DNA of 64,000 bases, taken from the NCBI RefSeq assembly GCF_001457815.1, contig NZ_LN898216.1:124001-188000 (forward strand), written 5' to 3'. Made by a program: the position numbers and the translations under genes. Under the pieces are notes generated by a model, which did no database searches, was not told the origin of the DNA, and saw only the letters and a program-made list of their open reading frames with translations. The stretch is from Vitreoscilla massiliensis (GTDB lineage Bacteria > Pseudomonadota > Gammaproteobacteria > Burkholderiales > Neisseriaceae). Positions 33,143 to 41,038 of this stretch are shown piece by piece; the first letter of the stretch is position 1; each line of letters starts with the position of its first letter.

Positions 33143-34918
33143 TTAGAATTTATACGTGTATTGCACGCCTAAGATGTGGGCATTGCTGTCAAACTTAGCA
33201 GAACCATTGGTTTTGCTGCTGACGCTGGCAGAAGTACCTGCACCCCAAGCGTTTTTGTCGGTACCATAGCCATTGACATGCGCATCTGAGTCTTTGATGT
33301 AAATATAGCTGTAAGCCACGTTCACACTGTGGTGTTTGTTGATGTCGTATTTACCACCCAAAGAGAACCAAATGCGGTCATTGTCTGGCAAGGTCGACAT
33401 GCGGTATTCCGAGCTGCGCACTGGTGATTGGTCGTAAGCCAAACCAAAGCGCAATTGCAACGGCTCGGTGATTTGGTAAGACGCACCAACACCGAATTTC
33501 CAAGTGTCTTTCCAGTTTGGATTCAACACGGTTTTATTGGATTTGTTGCCATCAGCGGCTGGCAAAACGGTTTTCATGTTTTCGTATTGCAAGATGGCTT
33601 GGTTAAAGCGTGAGTGACGGGTCCAAGTGGCATCGGCAAACAAATTCCATTTTGGATCGACTTTCCACATACCATGCATAGACAAAGATTCTGGCGTCAC
33701 GATTTTCACGCTGGCGGTTTCTTTGGCCACATAGCCACGGTCACGGATGGTTTGTTTGATGGTGCCACCCAAATATGGGTTATTGAAGGCGCCGTCTTCC
33801 AAATACCATTCTGCATGGCCTTTTAAGGTGTGTTCCACTTTAGAACGGTAGTTCACACCAACACGCACGGCGTCATTGATGTCCCACATCCACGCCAAGT
33901 TATAACCAAAACCCCAGTCATCGCCCTTGATTTTGGCATGACCATCGGCGCCACCATTACCGCTTTTACCCATTTGCGCCAATTGCGCATCCACCACTTG
34001 TTTTTGTTGGGCCACACCGTCGCGTTGGGCTGTGTATCCTGCAAGCTGGGTTTGCAAGCCAGTGCGCTCGGTCACGGCTTTATCGCGTGCGGCTTCGGTC
34101 GCCGCCAATTGTGCTTGTAATTGGGCATTGTTCGGATTGGCTTGCAATGCGGCCTGTAATTGCGCAATACCCGCTTCTGCTTGGGCAATACCCGCATCAT
34201 ACTGAGCAATACCGCCGTTCAATTGCGAAATACCGGCGTTTAATTTGGTCAGGCCAGCCGCAGCCTCGCCTGATTTTTCTGACAAACCCGCAGCCACTGC
34301 TGGGCCAAAGTTCGCGTATTGGCGCAATTCAGCCGAGGTGTTTTGTGCCACCAAACCCACTGCAAATGAGTGTTGGTCATTCAGTTTGAACGCCAAGGTG
34401 GGTTGAATGGCGATGGTTTGTAAGCCCAATTCGTTTAAGTTGTAGCGCAATACCGAATCGCGCTCGTATTCAGTGCCCGAACCAAACGGTACAAACACGC
34501 CCAAACCCACGGCCACGCGGTCATTGATTTGGTGCGACGCGTAAGCATGCGGTGCAAAGGTCAAACCTGGGTCTATGCTGTTTTTGCGACTGCCTTTAAT
34601 CGCTTCGCCCTTGCCCGCGCCAACAAGATTGCCATTGGCGTCGGTTGGGTAATAGCCTTTTTGATCGTATGAATCAATGCTCGGAATCACCAAGTTCAAA
34701 TTGATGGTGGCTTGGGTGCCTTCCAATTTGGTCAAACCAGCTGGGTTATAGAAGATGGTAGACGGATCTGCCGCTTCTGCAGCAGACGAGTTAGCAGTGG
34801 CTTGTGAGCTCACCGATTGTGAACCAAAGTGATAACCCGAAGCATGAGCTTGTGCGGCAATACCGGCTGTAATCAAAATGGTGGAAATTTTAATCGAAGT
34901 GAAAACGTTTTTATTCAT
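33143..34918 (-). CDS. fadL: FadL-family outer membrane fatty-acid porin with coiled-coil insert
   Basis: FadL proteins let long-chain fatty acids and other hydrophobic compounds cross the outer membrane. The 591-residue precursor has a signal peptide (MNKNVFTSIKISTILITAGIAAQAHA), the plug-region SGYHFGSQSVSSQA and the NPAGLTKLEGTQ motif at 58-69. A beta-barrel follows, ending in the C-terminal aromatic GVQYTYKF. Residues 215-316 are an inserted Ala/Gln-rich coiled coil with repeated GIAQ-x3-GIAQ units, absent from ordinary FadL of about 440 residues. It sits in the fad block between fadE and fadB. One uptake word near 34150 encodes part of the insert. Confidence 0.88.
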   Translation of the reverse strand: MNKNVFTSIKISTILITAGIAAQAHASGYHFGSQSVSSQATANSSAAEAADPSTIFYNPAGLTKLEGTQATINLNLVIPSIDSYDQKGYYPTDANGNLVGAGKGEAIKGSRKNSIDPGLTFAPHAYASHQINDRVAVGLGVFVPFGSGTEYERDSVLRYNLNELGLQTIAIQPTLAFKLNDQHSFAVGLVAQNTSAELRQYANFGPAVAAGLSEKSGEAAAGLTKLNAGISQLNGGIAQYDAGIAQAEAGIAQLQAALQANPNNAQLQAQLAATEAARDKAVTERTGLQTQLAGYTAQRDGVAQQKQVVDAQLAQMGKSGNGGADGHAKIKGDDWGFGYNLAWMWDINDAVRVGVNYRSKVEHTLKGHAEWYLEDGAFNNPYLGGTIKQTIRDRGYVAKETASVKIVTPESLSMHGMWKVDPKWNLFADATWTRHSRFNQAILQYENMKTVLPAADGNKSNKTVLNPNWKDTWKFGVGASYQITEPLQLRFGLAYDQSPVRSSEYRMSTLPDNDRIWFSLGGKYDINKHHSVNVAYSYIYIKDSDAHVNGYGTDKNAWGAGTSASVSSKTNGSAKFDSNAHILGVQYTYKF

Positions 34919-35047
34919 GCTTTATTTCTCCTTGGCACATGCCAATGCGATACAAAAAAGGCAGCCATTGTATGTTTTTTTCGCTGCCCAGTCAGACAAA
35001 TCCCCAACTGGCTGGCATGCATAGTGCCGCCAGCGGGGTCTTAGGCA

Positions 35048-37477
35048 TCAGAATATGTGACGCTCTAACAATTTATCATCATGTTGCTCAAGCTGCATAT
35101 CGAAATCATCAACCATAATCACTTGACGTTTTAAGCCACGGGCTTTGTTGATTAAATCGAACTCATCTTGCGTGATTAATGACAATTGCAATGCCTGTTC
35201 TAATCGCAAGTTAGGCGATGGTGCAGAAAGCTGATCGTTGCGTTCTAATTTGCGCAATTTTTTCTCAGCATCGGCCGCTGCAATCACCGCTTTGTGCGCT
35301 GGCGCCAACACTCCAACAGGATCACTTTCCTCGCTAGGCTTGAACATGAAGCGGGTCAGACGTTCCAACGCTTCTTCGCCTTTCATTGCCTCATTGGCCA
35401 CTTGCGTACCCAATTTGTCGCTTGGTGCCTTGATGGCGTGACCGGTAGGCATGGTCAAACCGCGCAACAACCACGCCAATGGGCGGTTAGGCAGGTTTTT
35501 CAATACCCCATCCATCGCTACTTGTGCGTCATACAAAGCCTGTTGCGCCGCGTATTGCATAATTGCCACATCGGCTTTAGGTGAACCATCGCGCTCAAAG
35601 CGTTTCAGTACCGCTGAACAGATGTACAGATTGGCCACAATGTCACCCAAACGGGCAGACAATTTCTCACGGAATTTCAACGAGCCGCCCAAACTGAACA
35701 TGCACATGTCGGTTAACAAGGCGAAGTTGGCTGCCAAACGGTTCATTTGTTTGTAATACGGAGCAGTCACACCACGTTGTGGGGCACGGCTCAAGCAACC
35801 GTTGGTCAAACCCAACCAGAAGCTGCGCGCCACATTGGTAATCACGAAGTGCACGTGTTGACCAAAGACTTGTTTGAACGAAGCCGCATCGTTATTGGTT
35901 GCCGCCATCATTTCACGCAACACATAAGGATGGCTGCGAATGGCGCCTTGACCGAAGATCATCAAGCTGCGGGTCAAGATGTTGGCACCTTCCACCGTGA
36001 TTGCAATCGGGATGGCTTGGTAAGCCGGCACCAAATAGTTACGTGGGCCTTGTACCACGGTGCGACCGCCATGAATGTCCATCGCATCGTTCAAGGTTTT
36101 GCGCATGCGTTCGGTATTGTGGTATTTCAACATCGCTGAAATCACACTTGGTTTTTCACCCACATCTAAGCCGGTCAAAGCCAAGTCTTGTGAGGCTTCC
36201 ATTTGGTAGGTATTGGCAATGATGCGCGCCAAAGCCTCGTCCACACCTTCAAATTTACCAATCGGCAAACCGAATTGGTCGCGAATGCGGGCATACAAAC
36301 TGGTGGTATACGAGCTGACCATGCCTGCGGCCACAGAGTTGGCTGGCAAGGAAATACAACGGCCGACAGACAAGCATTCCACCAACATTTGCCAACCGCG
36401 ACCGGCAAAGTCAACGCCACCAATAATCCACTCCAAAGGAATGAACACATCTGCGCCCCAAGTTGGGCCATTCATAAACGCACTGCCAGACGGCCAGTGA
36501 CGTCGGCCAATTTGCACACCTTCATGGTGGGTAGGCACCAAAGCGCAGGTAATGCCAATTTCTTTTTTGTCGCCCAACAAACCATCAGGGTCGAACATTT
36601 TGAAGGCCAAACCCAAAACGGTGGCCACAGGTGCCAAAGTAATCCAGCGTTTTTCCCACGACACGCGCACGCCCAACACATCTTCATGGCGCACACCAGT
36701 GTGCGGATCGGTATATGAACCACGTGTTACCACGCCAAAGTCAGGAATGCCACCGGCGTCAGAGCCTGCAGAAGGACTGGTCAAAGCAAAGCAAGGAATG
36801 TCTTCGCCTTTGGCCAAGCGTGGCAAATAGAAATTCTTTTGGTCTTCGGTACCATAGTGTTGCAACAATTCGCCTGGGCCCAACGAGTTAGGCACCATCA
36901 CGGTCACGGCCGCGCTGCCACAACGGGTGGCGATTTTGGTCACCACTTTGGCGTGGGCATAGTTAGAGAATTCCAAACCACCGTATTGTTTCTTGATGAT
37001 CATGCCCAAGAAACCGTGTTGTTTGATGAAGTCCCATGCCTCTTGTGGCAAGTCTTTCAACTCATGGTTGATTTGCCAATCGTTGAGCATGTTGCACAAT
37101 TCTTCGACTGGGCCGTCAATAAACGCCTGTTCTTCGGCAGTCAATTGTGGGTGTGGGTAGTTCAACAGTTTTTGGTAATCAGGTTTGCCTGAAAACAATT
37201 CACCATCCCACCACACCGTGCCTGCATTGATTGCATCTTGTTCGGTTTCCGACATCGGCGGCGTCACTTTTTTGAACAAGCCAAACACGGTTGGCATGTA
37301 CAAACTTTGCACAAATGGCAAACAACACACCACCCCCGCAACCAAAGGCAACAAAGCCCACCACACTGAACCACCGATGAGCGCGCCTATGAAAGCGGCC
37401 AAGGCAATGATCCAGCCTTTGGCACGAAAATAAGCGGCAATTCCACCGAGCAGTAGCATTAAGCCCAAACTTAACAT
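35048..37477 (-). CDS. fadE: Acyl-CoA dehydrogenase FadE
   Basis: FadE makes the first double bond in acyl-CoA at the inner membrane. The 809-residue length matches the large FadE class. Two N-terminal hydrophobic helices (LGLMLLLGGIAAYF and IIALAAFIGALIGGSVWWALLPLVAGVVCC) anchor it. The dehydrogenase core includes GFLGMIIKKQYGGLEFSNYAH, CFALTSPSAGSDAG and GGRTVVQGPRNYL, followed by the long C-terminal DUF1974-like part. It starts 31 bases after the tetR gene, with which it seems to form an operon. Confidence 0.93.
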   Translation of the reverse strand: MLSLGLMLLLGGIAAYFRAKGWIIALAAFIGALIGGSVWWALLPLVAGVVCCLPFVQSLYMPTVFGLFKKVTPPMSETEQDAINAGTVWWDGELFSGKPDYQKLLNYPHPQLTAEEQAFIDGPVEELCNMLNDWQINHELKDLPQEAWDFIKQHGFLGMIIKKQYGGLEFSNYAHAKVVTKIATRCGSAAVTVMVPNSLGPGELLQHYGTEDQKNFYLPRLAKGEDIPCFALTSPSAGSDAGGIPDFGVVTRGSYTDPHTGVRHEDVLGVRVSWEKRWITLAPVATVLGLAFKMFDPDGLLGDKKEIGITCALVPTHHEGVQIGRRHWPSGSAFMNGPTWGADVFIPLEWIIGGVDFAGRGWQMLVECLSVGRCISLPANSVAAGMVSSYTTSLYARIRDQFGLPIGKFEGVDEALARIIANTYQMEASQDLALTGLDVGEKPSVISAMLKYHNTERMRKTLNDAMDIHGGRTVVQGPRNYLVPAYQAIPIAITVEGANILTRSLMIFGQGAIRSHPYVLREMMAATNNDAASFKQVFGQHVHFVITNVARSFWLGLTNGCLSRAPQRGVTAPYYKQMNRLAANFALLTDMCMFSLGGSLKFREKLSARLGDIVANLYICSAVLKRFERDGSPKADVAIMQYAAQQALYDAQVAMDGVLKNLPNRPLAWLLRGLTMPTGHAIKAPSDKLGTQVANEAMKGEEALERLTRFMFKPSEESDPVGVLAPAHKAVIAAADAEKKLRKLERNDQLSAPSPNLRLEQALQLSLITQDEFDLINKARGLKRQVIMVDDFDMQLEQHDDKLLERHIF

Positions 37478-37508
37478 TACTTCTTCTCCTTAATTGACTG
37501 CGCCCGAG

Positions 37509-38141
37509 TTAAGGCGCGACTAAACCTGCGACCACAAATGGCACCACATAGCGCGCCACTTGTTCAGGATTCTTGGCATTGACCCACTCACGGCGAGCCA
37601 AGGCTTTTAAAACATCGTTACCGGCAAAACTGTTGAACAAAGTGCTCAGGGCGATGTGCATGCGCCAACGCACGGTTTCTTTGTCCAAATGCGGCAAAGC
37701 CTGTTCAAACAAATGCAAAATGCTTTCGATGATGTCGCTGTATTCCTGCGCCAATTGCTCGCGAAACACCTTATATTCATCCACCATCAAACGGGTGACC
37801 AAGCGCGTGACCAAACCGGCTTCGCGGTCAAAATCACGCACGTATTGCAAACACACATCGACAAAAGCCTGTACCAAGTCTTCAGGCCGCACACTGGCGT
37901 GCAGCTGGGCTTTTTGTTTCATATTGTCGAGCACCATCAGCACAAACGGTGCGATACGGCGTTTTAACACCGCCAAAAACAAGGCCTCTTTATTGCCAAA
38001 GTGGTAATGCACTGCCGCCACATTCACATCGGCTTCACGCGTCAATTGGCGCATGGACGTTGCGTAATAACCATGGACGGCAAAGTGCTCTTCGGCAACT
38101 TTGAGGATTTTTTCGATGGTGAGGCTGTCGGCTTGGCTCAT
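37509..38141 (-). CDS. TetR-family regulator, PsrA/FadR-like
   Basis: The 210-residue protein has an N-terminal helix-turn-helix (TIEKILKVAEEHFAVHGYYATSMRQLTREADVNVAAVHYHFGNKEALFLAVL) and a helical ligand domain typical of TetR repressors that bind acyl-CoA. ATG 38141 is chosen; the in-frame TTG at 38162 lies inside the putative operator. It leads the transcript with fadE. The palindrome at its start and the fad neighbours suggest it represses the fad genes and itself until a fatty acid or acyl-CoA binds. Confidence 0.88.
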   Translation of the reverse strand: MSQADSLTIEKILKVAEEHFAVHGYYATSMRQLTREADVNVAAVHYHFGNKEALFLAVLKRRIAPFVLMVLDNMKQKAQLHASVRPEDLVQAFVDVCLQYVRDFDREAGLVTRLVTRLMVDEYKVFREQLAQEYSDIIESILHLFEQALPHLDKETVRWRMHIALSTLFNSFAGNDVLKALARREWVNAKNPEQVARYVVPFVVAGLVAP

Positions 38142-38152
38142 GGCATTTAGAA

Positions 38153-38172
38153 TTTCAAACAAGTGTTTGAAA
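38153..38172. promoter_or_regulatory. Operator palindrome at the tetR start
   Basis: TTTCAAACAAGTGTTTGAAA is an inverted repeat with perfect 8-bp arms around AAGT. The core CAAAC-N4-GTTTG is the shape described for PsrA-type TetR regulators of fatty-acid genes. It abuts the -10 box of the promoter, so a bound repressor would block transcription of tetR-fadE. No second copy was found upstream of fadL or fadB. Confidence 0.75.
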
Positions 38173-38199
38173 CATACGTTTTAAACACTGTGGTGTCAA
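38171..38199 (-). promoter_or_regulatory. Sigma-70 promoter of tetR-fadE
   Basis: On the minus strand, TTGACA (38194-38199) is separated by 17 bases from TATGTT (38171-38176). The -35 box is perfect and the spacer optimal. The operator begins at the -10 box and extends downstream over the transcription start. Confidence 0.75.
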
Positions 38200-38241
38200 T
38201 GCTTTTTTCACAAATAAAACAGTGCAAGCTATCCAAAAACG

Positions 38242-38820
38242 GTGACTGCGTTTAAACTGTCAGCCTTTGTTTTCATTGGAATGAACGCCGTGCGTGGATT
38301 AACTTCTGCCGTGCCTGTGTACGTGGTTTTGGCCGATTTGTGGTATGGCTTGGTCTTGAATGTGGCGCAAAGTCTGGACGAACCCAGCCGCAACACACCC
38401 AATATCATCCCCACCGTACCGGATGTGGCGTTTAACTGGCTGCAAGTCTTGGCCAATGCTGGCATGGTGTTGGTGATGACGTTTGCCTTGTGGCAATTGC
38501 TGCAATTGAATAAGGCTGTGGCGCGCAAACAGGTGTTTCACATGAGCGCGTTTCGCGTTTTGGGTTTGGTACTGACCTTGGCATTCAGCCTACCGGCCTT
38601 GTACGGCATCATCTTAAGCCTGTTGCACTTGCTCACGGGTCACATCACCATCTCTTTGGCCAATATTCGCTATTTTGTCACCGCGGTGTGCATCGCCTAT
38701 TGCGCAGCGCTGTGTTTGCGCCGTTTACTCGGCTGGCGACGCACGCGCAAGACTTTGGTCATTGCCACGCCAGCCAAAAATGCCGATGTCGAATTGGTGC
38801 GCGAGGCCGAATCGAATTAA
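38242..38820 (+). CDS. Multi-pass membrane protein, DUF2975-like
   Basis: I do not recognise a firm family. The 192 residues hold about four hydrophobic helices (FVFIGMNAVRGLTSAVPVYVVLADLWYGLVL, VLANAGMVLVMTFALWQLL, RVLGLVLTLAFSLPALYGII, YFVTAVCIAYCAALCL) and a charged C-terminal tail. The plan is like DUF2975 membrane proteins. The first start is GTG at 38242 with no clear ribosome site; ATG 38281, preceded by TTGGA, is an alternative. It is divergent from tetR, and their promoters share a 100-base spacer. Confidence 0.6.
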   Translation: MTAFKLSAFVFIGMNAVRGLTSAVPVYVVLADLWYGLVLNVAQSLDEPSRNTPNIIPTVPDVAFNWLQVLANAGMVLVMTFALWQLLQLNKAVARKQVFHMSAFRVLGLVLTLAFSLPALYGIILSLLHLLTGHITISLANIRYFVTAVCIAYCAALCLRRLLGWRRTRKTLVIATPAKNADVELVREAESN

Positions 38821-38885
38821 ACGATACAATTAATGTATTCATTAAATCATTGTGTCTTTAAGAGCATGACACATTAAGTGTGGTA

Positions 38886-38921
38886 AAAAAGCGGCCTGTA
38901 AATGTTTACAGGCCGCTTTTT
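38886..38921. terminator. Uptake-word inverted pair after the membrane protein gene
   Basis: Perfect arms 38886-38902 and 38905-38921 with a 2-base loop, A run before and T run after. Confidence 0.8.
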
Positions 38922-39091
38922 ATTGTGGGTTTGCCTTGATACCCTCGTTGTGTTGCAAACACCGCAACACACTCACCCGTCATTGCATGCTTTTCTGTGC
39001 CTCTATTGATGCAGATACAAACTCTTGTGAGCGCAATGCGCTATGGTTGTTCATGCAAGACCATCACGACAACCATCATGAGGAGTGCCCT

Positions 39092-40156
39092 ATGAAAGCA
39101 GCCCGTTTTTACGACCGCGGTGACATCCGCATTGAAGACATCCCTGAACCTATCGTTGCCGCAGGCACCGTCGGTGTCCAAGTCGCATGGTGCGGCATTT
39201 GCGGTACCGATTTGCATGAATTCATGGAAGGCCCAATTTTCATTCCGCCTTGCGGCCATCCACACCCGATTTCAGGTGAATCGGCACCGATTACCATGGG
39301 ACACGAGTTTTCTGGCGTGGTCTATGCCGTCGGTGAAGGCGTGGACGACATCGAAGTCGGTCAACACGTGGTGGTCGAACCGTATATTGTGGCCGATGAT
39401 GTGCCCACTGGCGAAGGCGACAACTACCATTTGTCCAAAAACATGAATTTCATCGGTTTGGGCGGTCATGGTGGTGGTTTGTCCGAAAAAATTGCGGTCA
39501 AACGCCGTTGGGTACACCCGATTTCAGACAAAATTCCGCTGGACCAAGCGGCATTGATCGAGCCTTTGGCCGTCGGTCACCATGCATTTGTGCGCAGTGG
39601 TGCCAAAGCCGGCGACATCGCCTTGGTTGGCGGCGCGGGTCCAATCGGTTTGCTATTATCGGCCATCTTGAAAGCCAAAGGTCTCACCGTCATCATCACC
39701 GAGCTCAGTGCCAAGCGCAAAGAAAAAGCCATTGAATCGGGCGTCGCCGATTATGTGCTCGACCCGTCACAAGTGGACGTGCATGCCGAAGTGATGAAAA
39801 TCACCGGTGACGCCGGCGTGGACGTGGCCTATGAATGCTCTAGCGTCAATGCCGTCTTGGACACTTTGGTCGCCGCCACCAAACCGACTGGCGTGATTGT
39901 CATCGTGTCGATTTGGAGCCACCCCGCTACCGTCAATGTACACAGCGTGGTGATGAAAGAATTGGACATGCGCGGCACCATCGCCTATTGCAACGACCAC
40001 CAAGCGACCATCAAACTGGTGGAAGAAGGCAAAATCGACTTGGCGCCATTCATTACCCAACGCATCAAACTCGACGATTTGATTTCGCAAGGCTTTGAAA
40101 CGCTGATACACAACAACGAATCGGCGGTGAAAATCATTGTGAATCCGAATTTGTAA
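39092..40156 (+). CDS. 2,3-butanediol dehydrogenase (zinc alcohol dehydrogenase family)
   Basis: This enzyme class interconverts acetoin and 2,3-butanediol with NAD(H). The 354-residue protein has the zinc-ligand segment AWCGICGTDLHEFMEGPIFIP, GHEFSGVVYAVGEGV with a ligand His-Glu, and the Rossmann motif GGAGPIGLLLSAILKAKG. The four-Cys structural zinc loop of typical alcohol dehydrogenases is replaced by VADDVPTGEGDNYHLSKNMNFIGLGGHGGG, as in the yeast and Bacillus butanediol dehydrogenase group. ATG 39092 has GAGGAGTG upstream; the longer frame to 38936 is spurious. It is a single-gene unit between two hairpins. Acetoin synthesis genes are not in the window. Confidence 0.85.
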   Translation: MKAARFYDRGDIRIEDIPEPIVAAGTVGVQVAWCGICGTDLHEFMEGPIFIPPCGHPHPISGESAPITMGHEFSGVVYAVGEGVDDIEVGQHVVVEPYIVADDVPTGEGDNYHLSKNMNFIGLGGHGGGLSEKIAVKRRWVHPISDKIPLDQAALIEPLAVGHHAFVRSGAKAGDIALVGGAGPIGLLLSAILKAKGLTVIITELSAKRKEKAIESGVADYVLDPSQVDVHAEVMKITGDAGVDVAYECSSVNAVLDTLVAATKPTGVIVIVSIWSHPATVNVHSVVMKELDMRGTIAYCNDHQATIKLVEEGKIDLAPFITQRIKLDDLISQGFETLIHNNESAVKIIVNPNL

Positions 40157-40181
40157 TGTATTGAATCACCAATAAGCCAAA

Positions 40182-40214
40182 AAGCGGCCTGTAAATGTTT
40201 ACAGGCCGCTTGTA
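40182..40214. terminator. Uptake-word inverted pair after the butanediol dehydrogenase gene
   Basis: Perfect arms 40182-40195 and 40198-40211 with a 2-base loop, 25 bases after the stop codon. Confidence 0.75.
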
Positions 40215-40324
40215 TATTGTGATTATGGCTGTAGACATTTCAACAAACCTGCATGCAACTTTGCACTTCTGTATCTATGTGTCTTTATAGCCTGTGTCCG
40301 ATTGAAGACTTGCCTATTCTTATC

Positions 40325-40930
40325 TCAACCCCAAGCAGACTCTGTGTTATCCAATGACTGCAACATCACCGCTATCAATTTGGCATCGCCACTACAAGGT
40401 TGCCAGCTCAATTCGCCATGCATCCCTTGCCACCACAAGCCTTGTCCTGTTTCCAAGGCCAGCACTTCCTCACCCCACTGACATTGCGCTGCCCCTTGCC
40501 ACAGCATCACCAAGCCCGTATTAGCAGCGATGGTACTGGCTGTGTGCCATACGGTCACCTGCGCTTGCCACGCATCCCGCCGCACCATCACATTGAAATC
40601 ACGCACCGGCCCAGCCAACAATAGACTGTCCATGTCTGCTTCACCGGCAAACGCCAACACCTCGCCATCGGCATGCAAAGTTTTGTCGATGTTTGCTTCT
40701 TGGCTGTGCAAACACACGCCCTCGCCTTGCAAAATTAACAAATGCCGGTCTATGCCAATAAAGCGTGAAAACGGCCCTGTTTGGGCGATGTCGGCGACAC
40801 TGATGCGCCATGCAAAATCGTCCAAACTCGCGTGTTCAGGAAAGCGCACCAATTCGCGCGTTTGCCCGCCGCCGTTTTTCCACGCGGCAATCGGCAAGTG
40901 TTGTAAATCAAATCTGTGTAATGTCGCCAT
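40325..40930 (-). CDS. HutD/Ves family cupin protein
   Basis: The 201-residue protein starts MATLHRFDLQHLPIAAWKNGGGQTRELVRFP, with the WKNGGG signature of HutD/Ves proteins. It continues with ISVADIAQTGPFSRFIGIDRHLLILQGEGV, a cupin barrel. HutD is linked to histidine use in pseudomonads and Ves to cold stress in E. coli; neither function is biochemically settled. ATG 40930 has AGAGGTGAAG upstream. No other hut gene is nearby. It is a single gene between an uptake-word hairpin and the butanediol dehydrogenase terminator. Confidence 0.85.
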   Translation of the reverse strand: MATLHRFDLQHLPIAAWKNGGGQTRELVRFPEHASLDDFAWRISVADIAQTGPFSRFIGIDRHLLILQGEGVCLHSQEANIDKTLHADGEVLAFAGEADMDSLLLAGPVRDFNVMVRRDAWQAQVTVWHTASTIAANTGLVMLWQGAAQCQWGEEVLALETGQGLWWQGMHGELSWQPCSGDAKLIAVMLQSLDNTESAWG

Positions 40931-40970
40931 CTTCACCTCTGGGTGATGAAACCATGTTTGCCCATGATAA

Positions 40971-41000
40971 AAGCGGCCTGTAAACATTTACAGACCGCTT
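40971..41000. terminator. Uptake-word inverted pair between leuA and hutD
   Basis: Arms 40971-40984 and 40987-41000 with one mismatch (CAGACC for CAGGCC) and a 2-base loop. It lies 38 bases beyond the leuA stop on the minus strand and would terminate leuA. Confidence 0.7.
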
Positions 41001-41038
41001 CCCTCTCTTCCACTGCTTATTATGTCAGCTTGGCTGCT

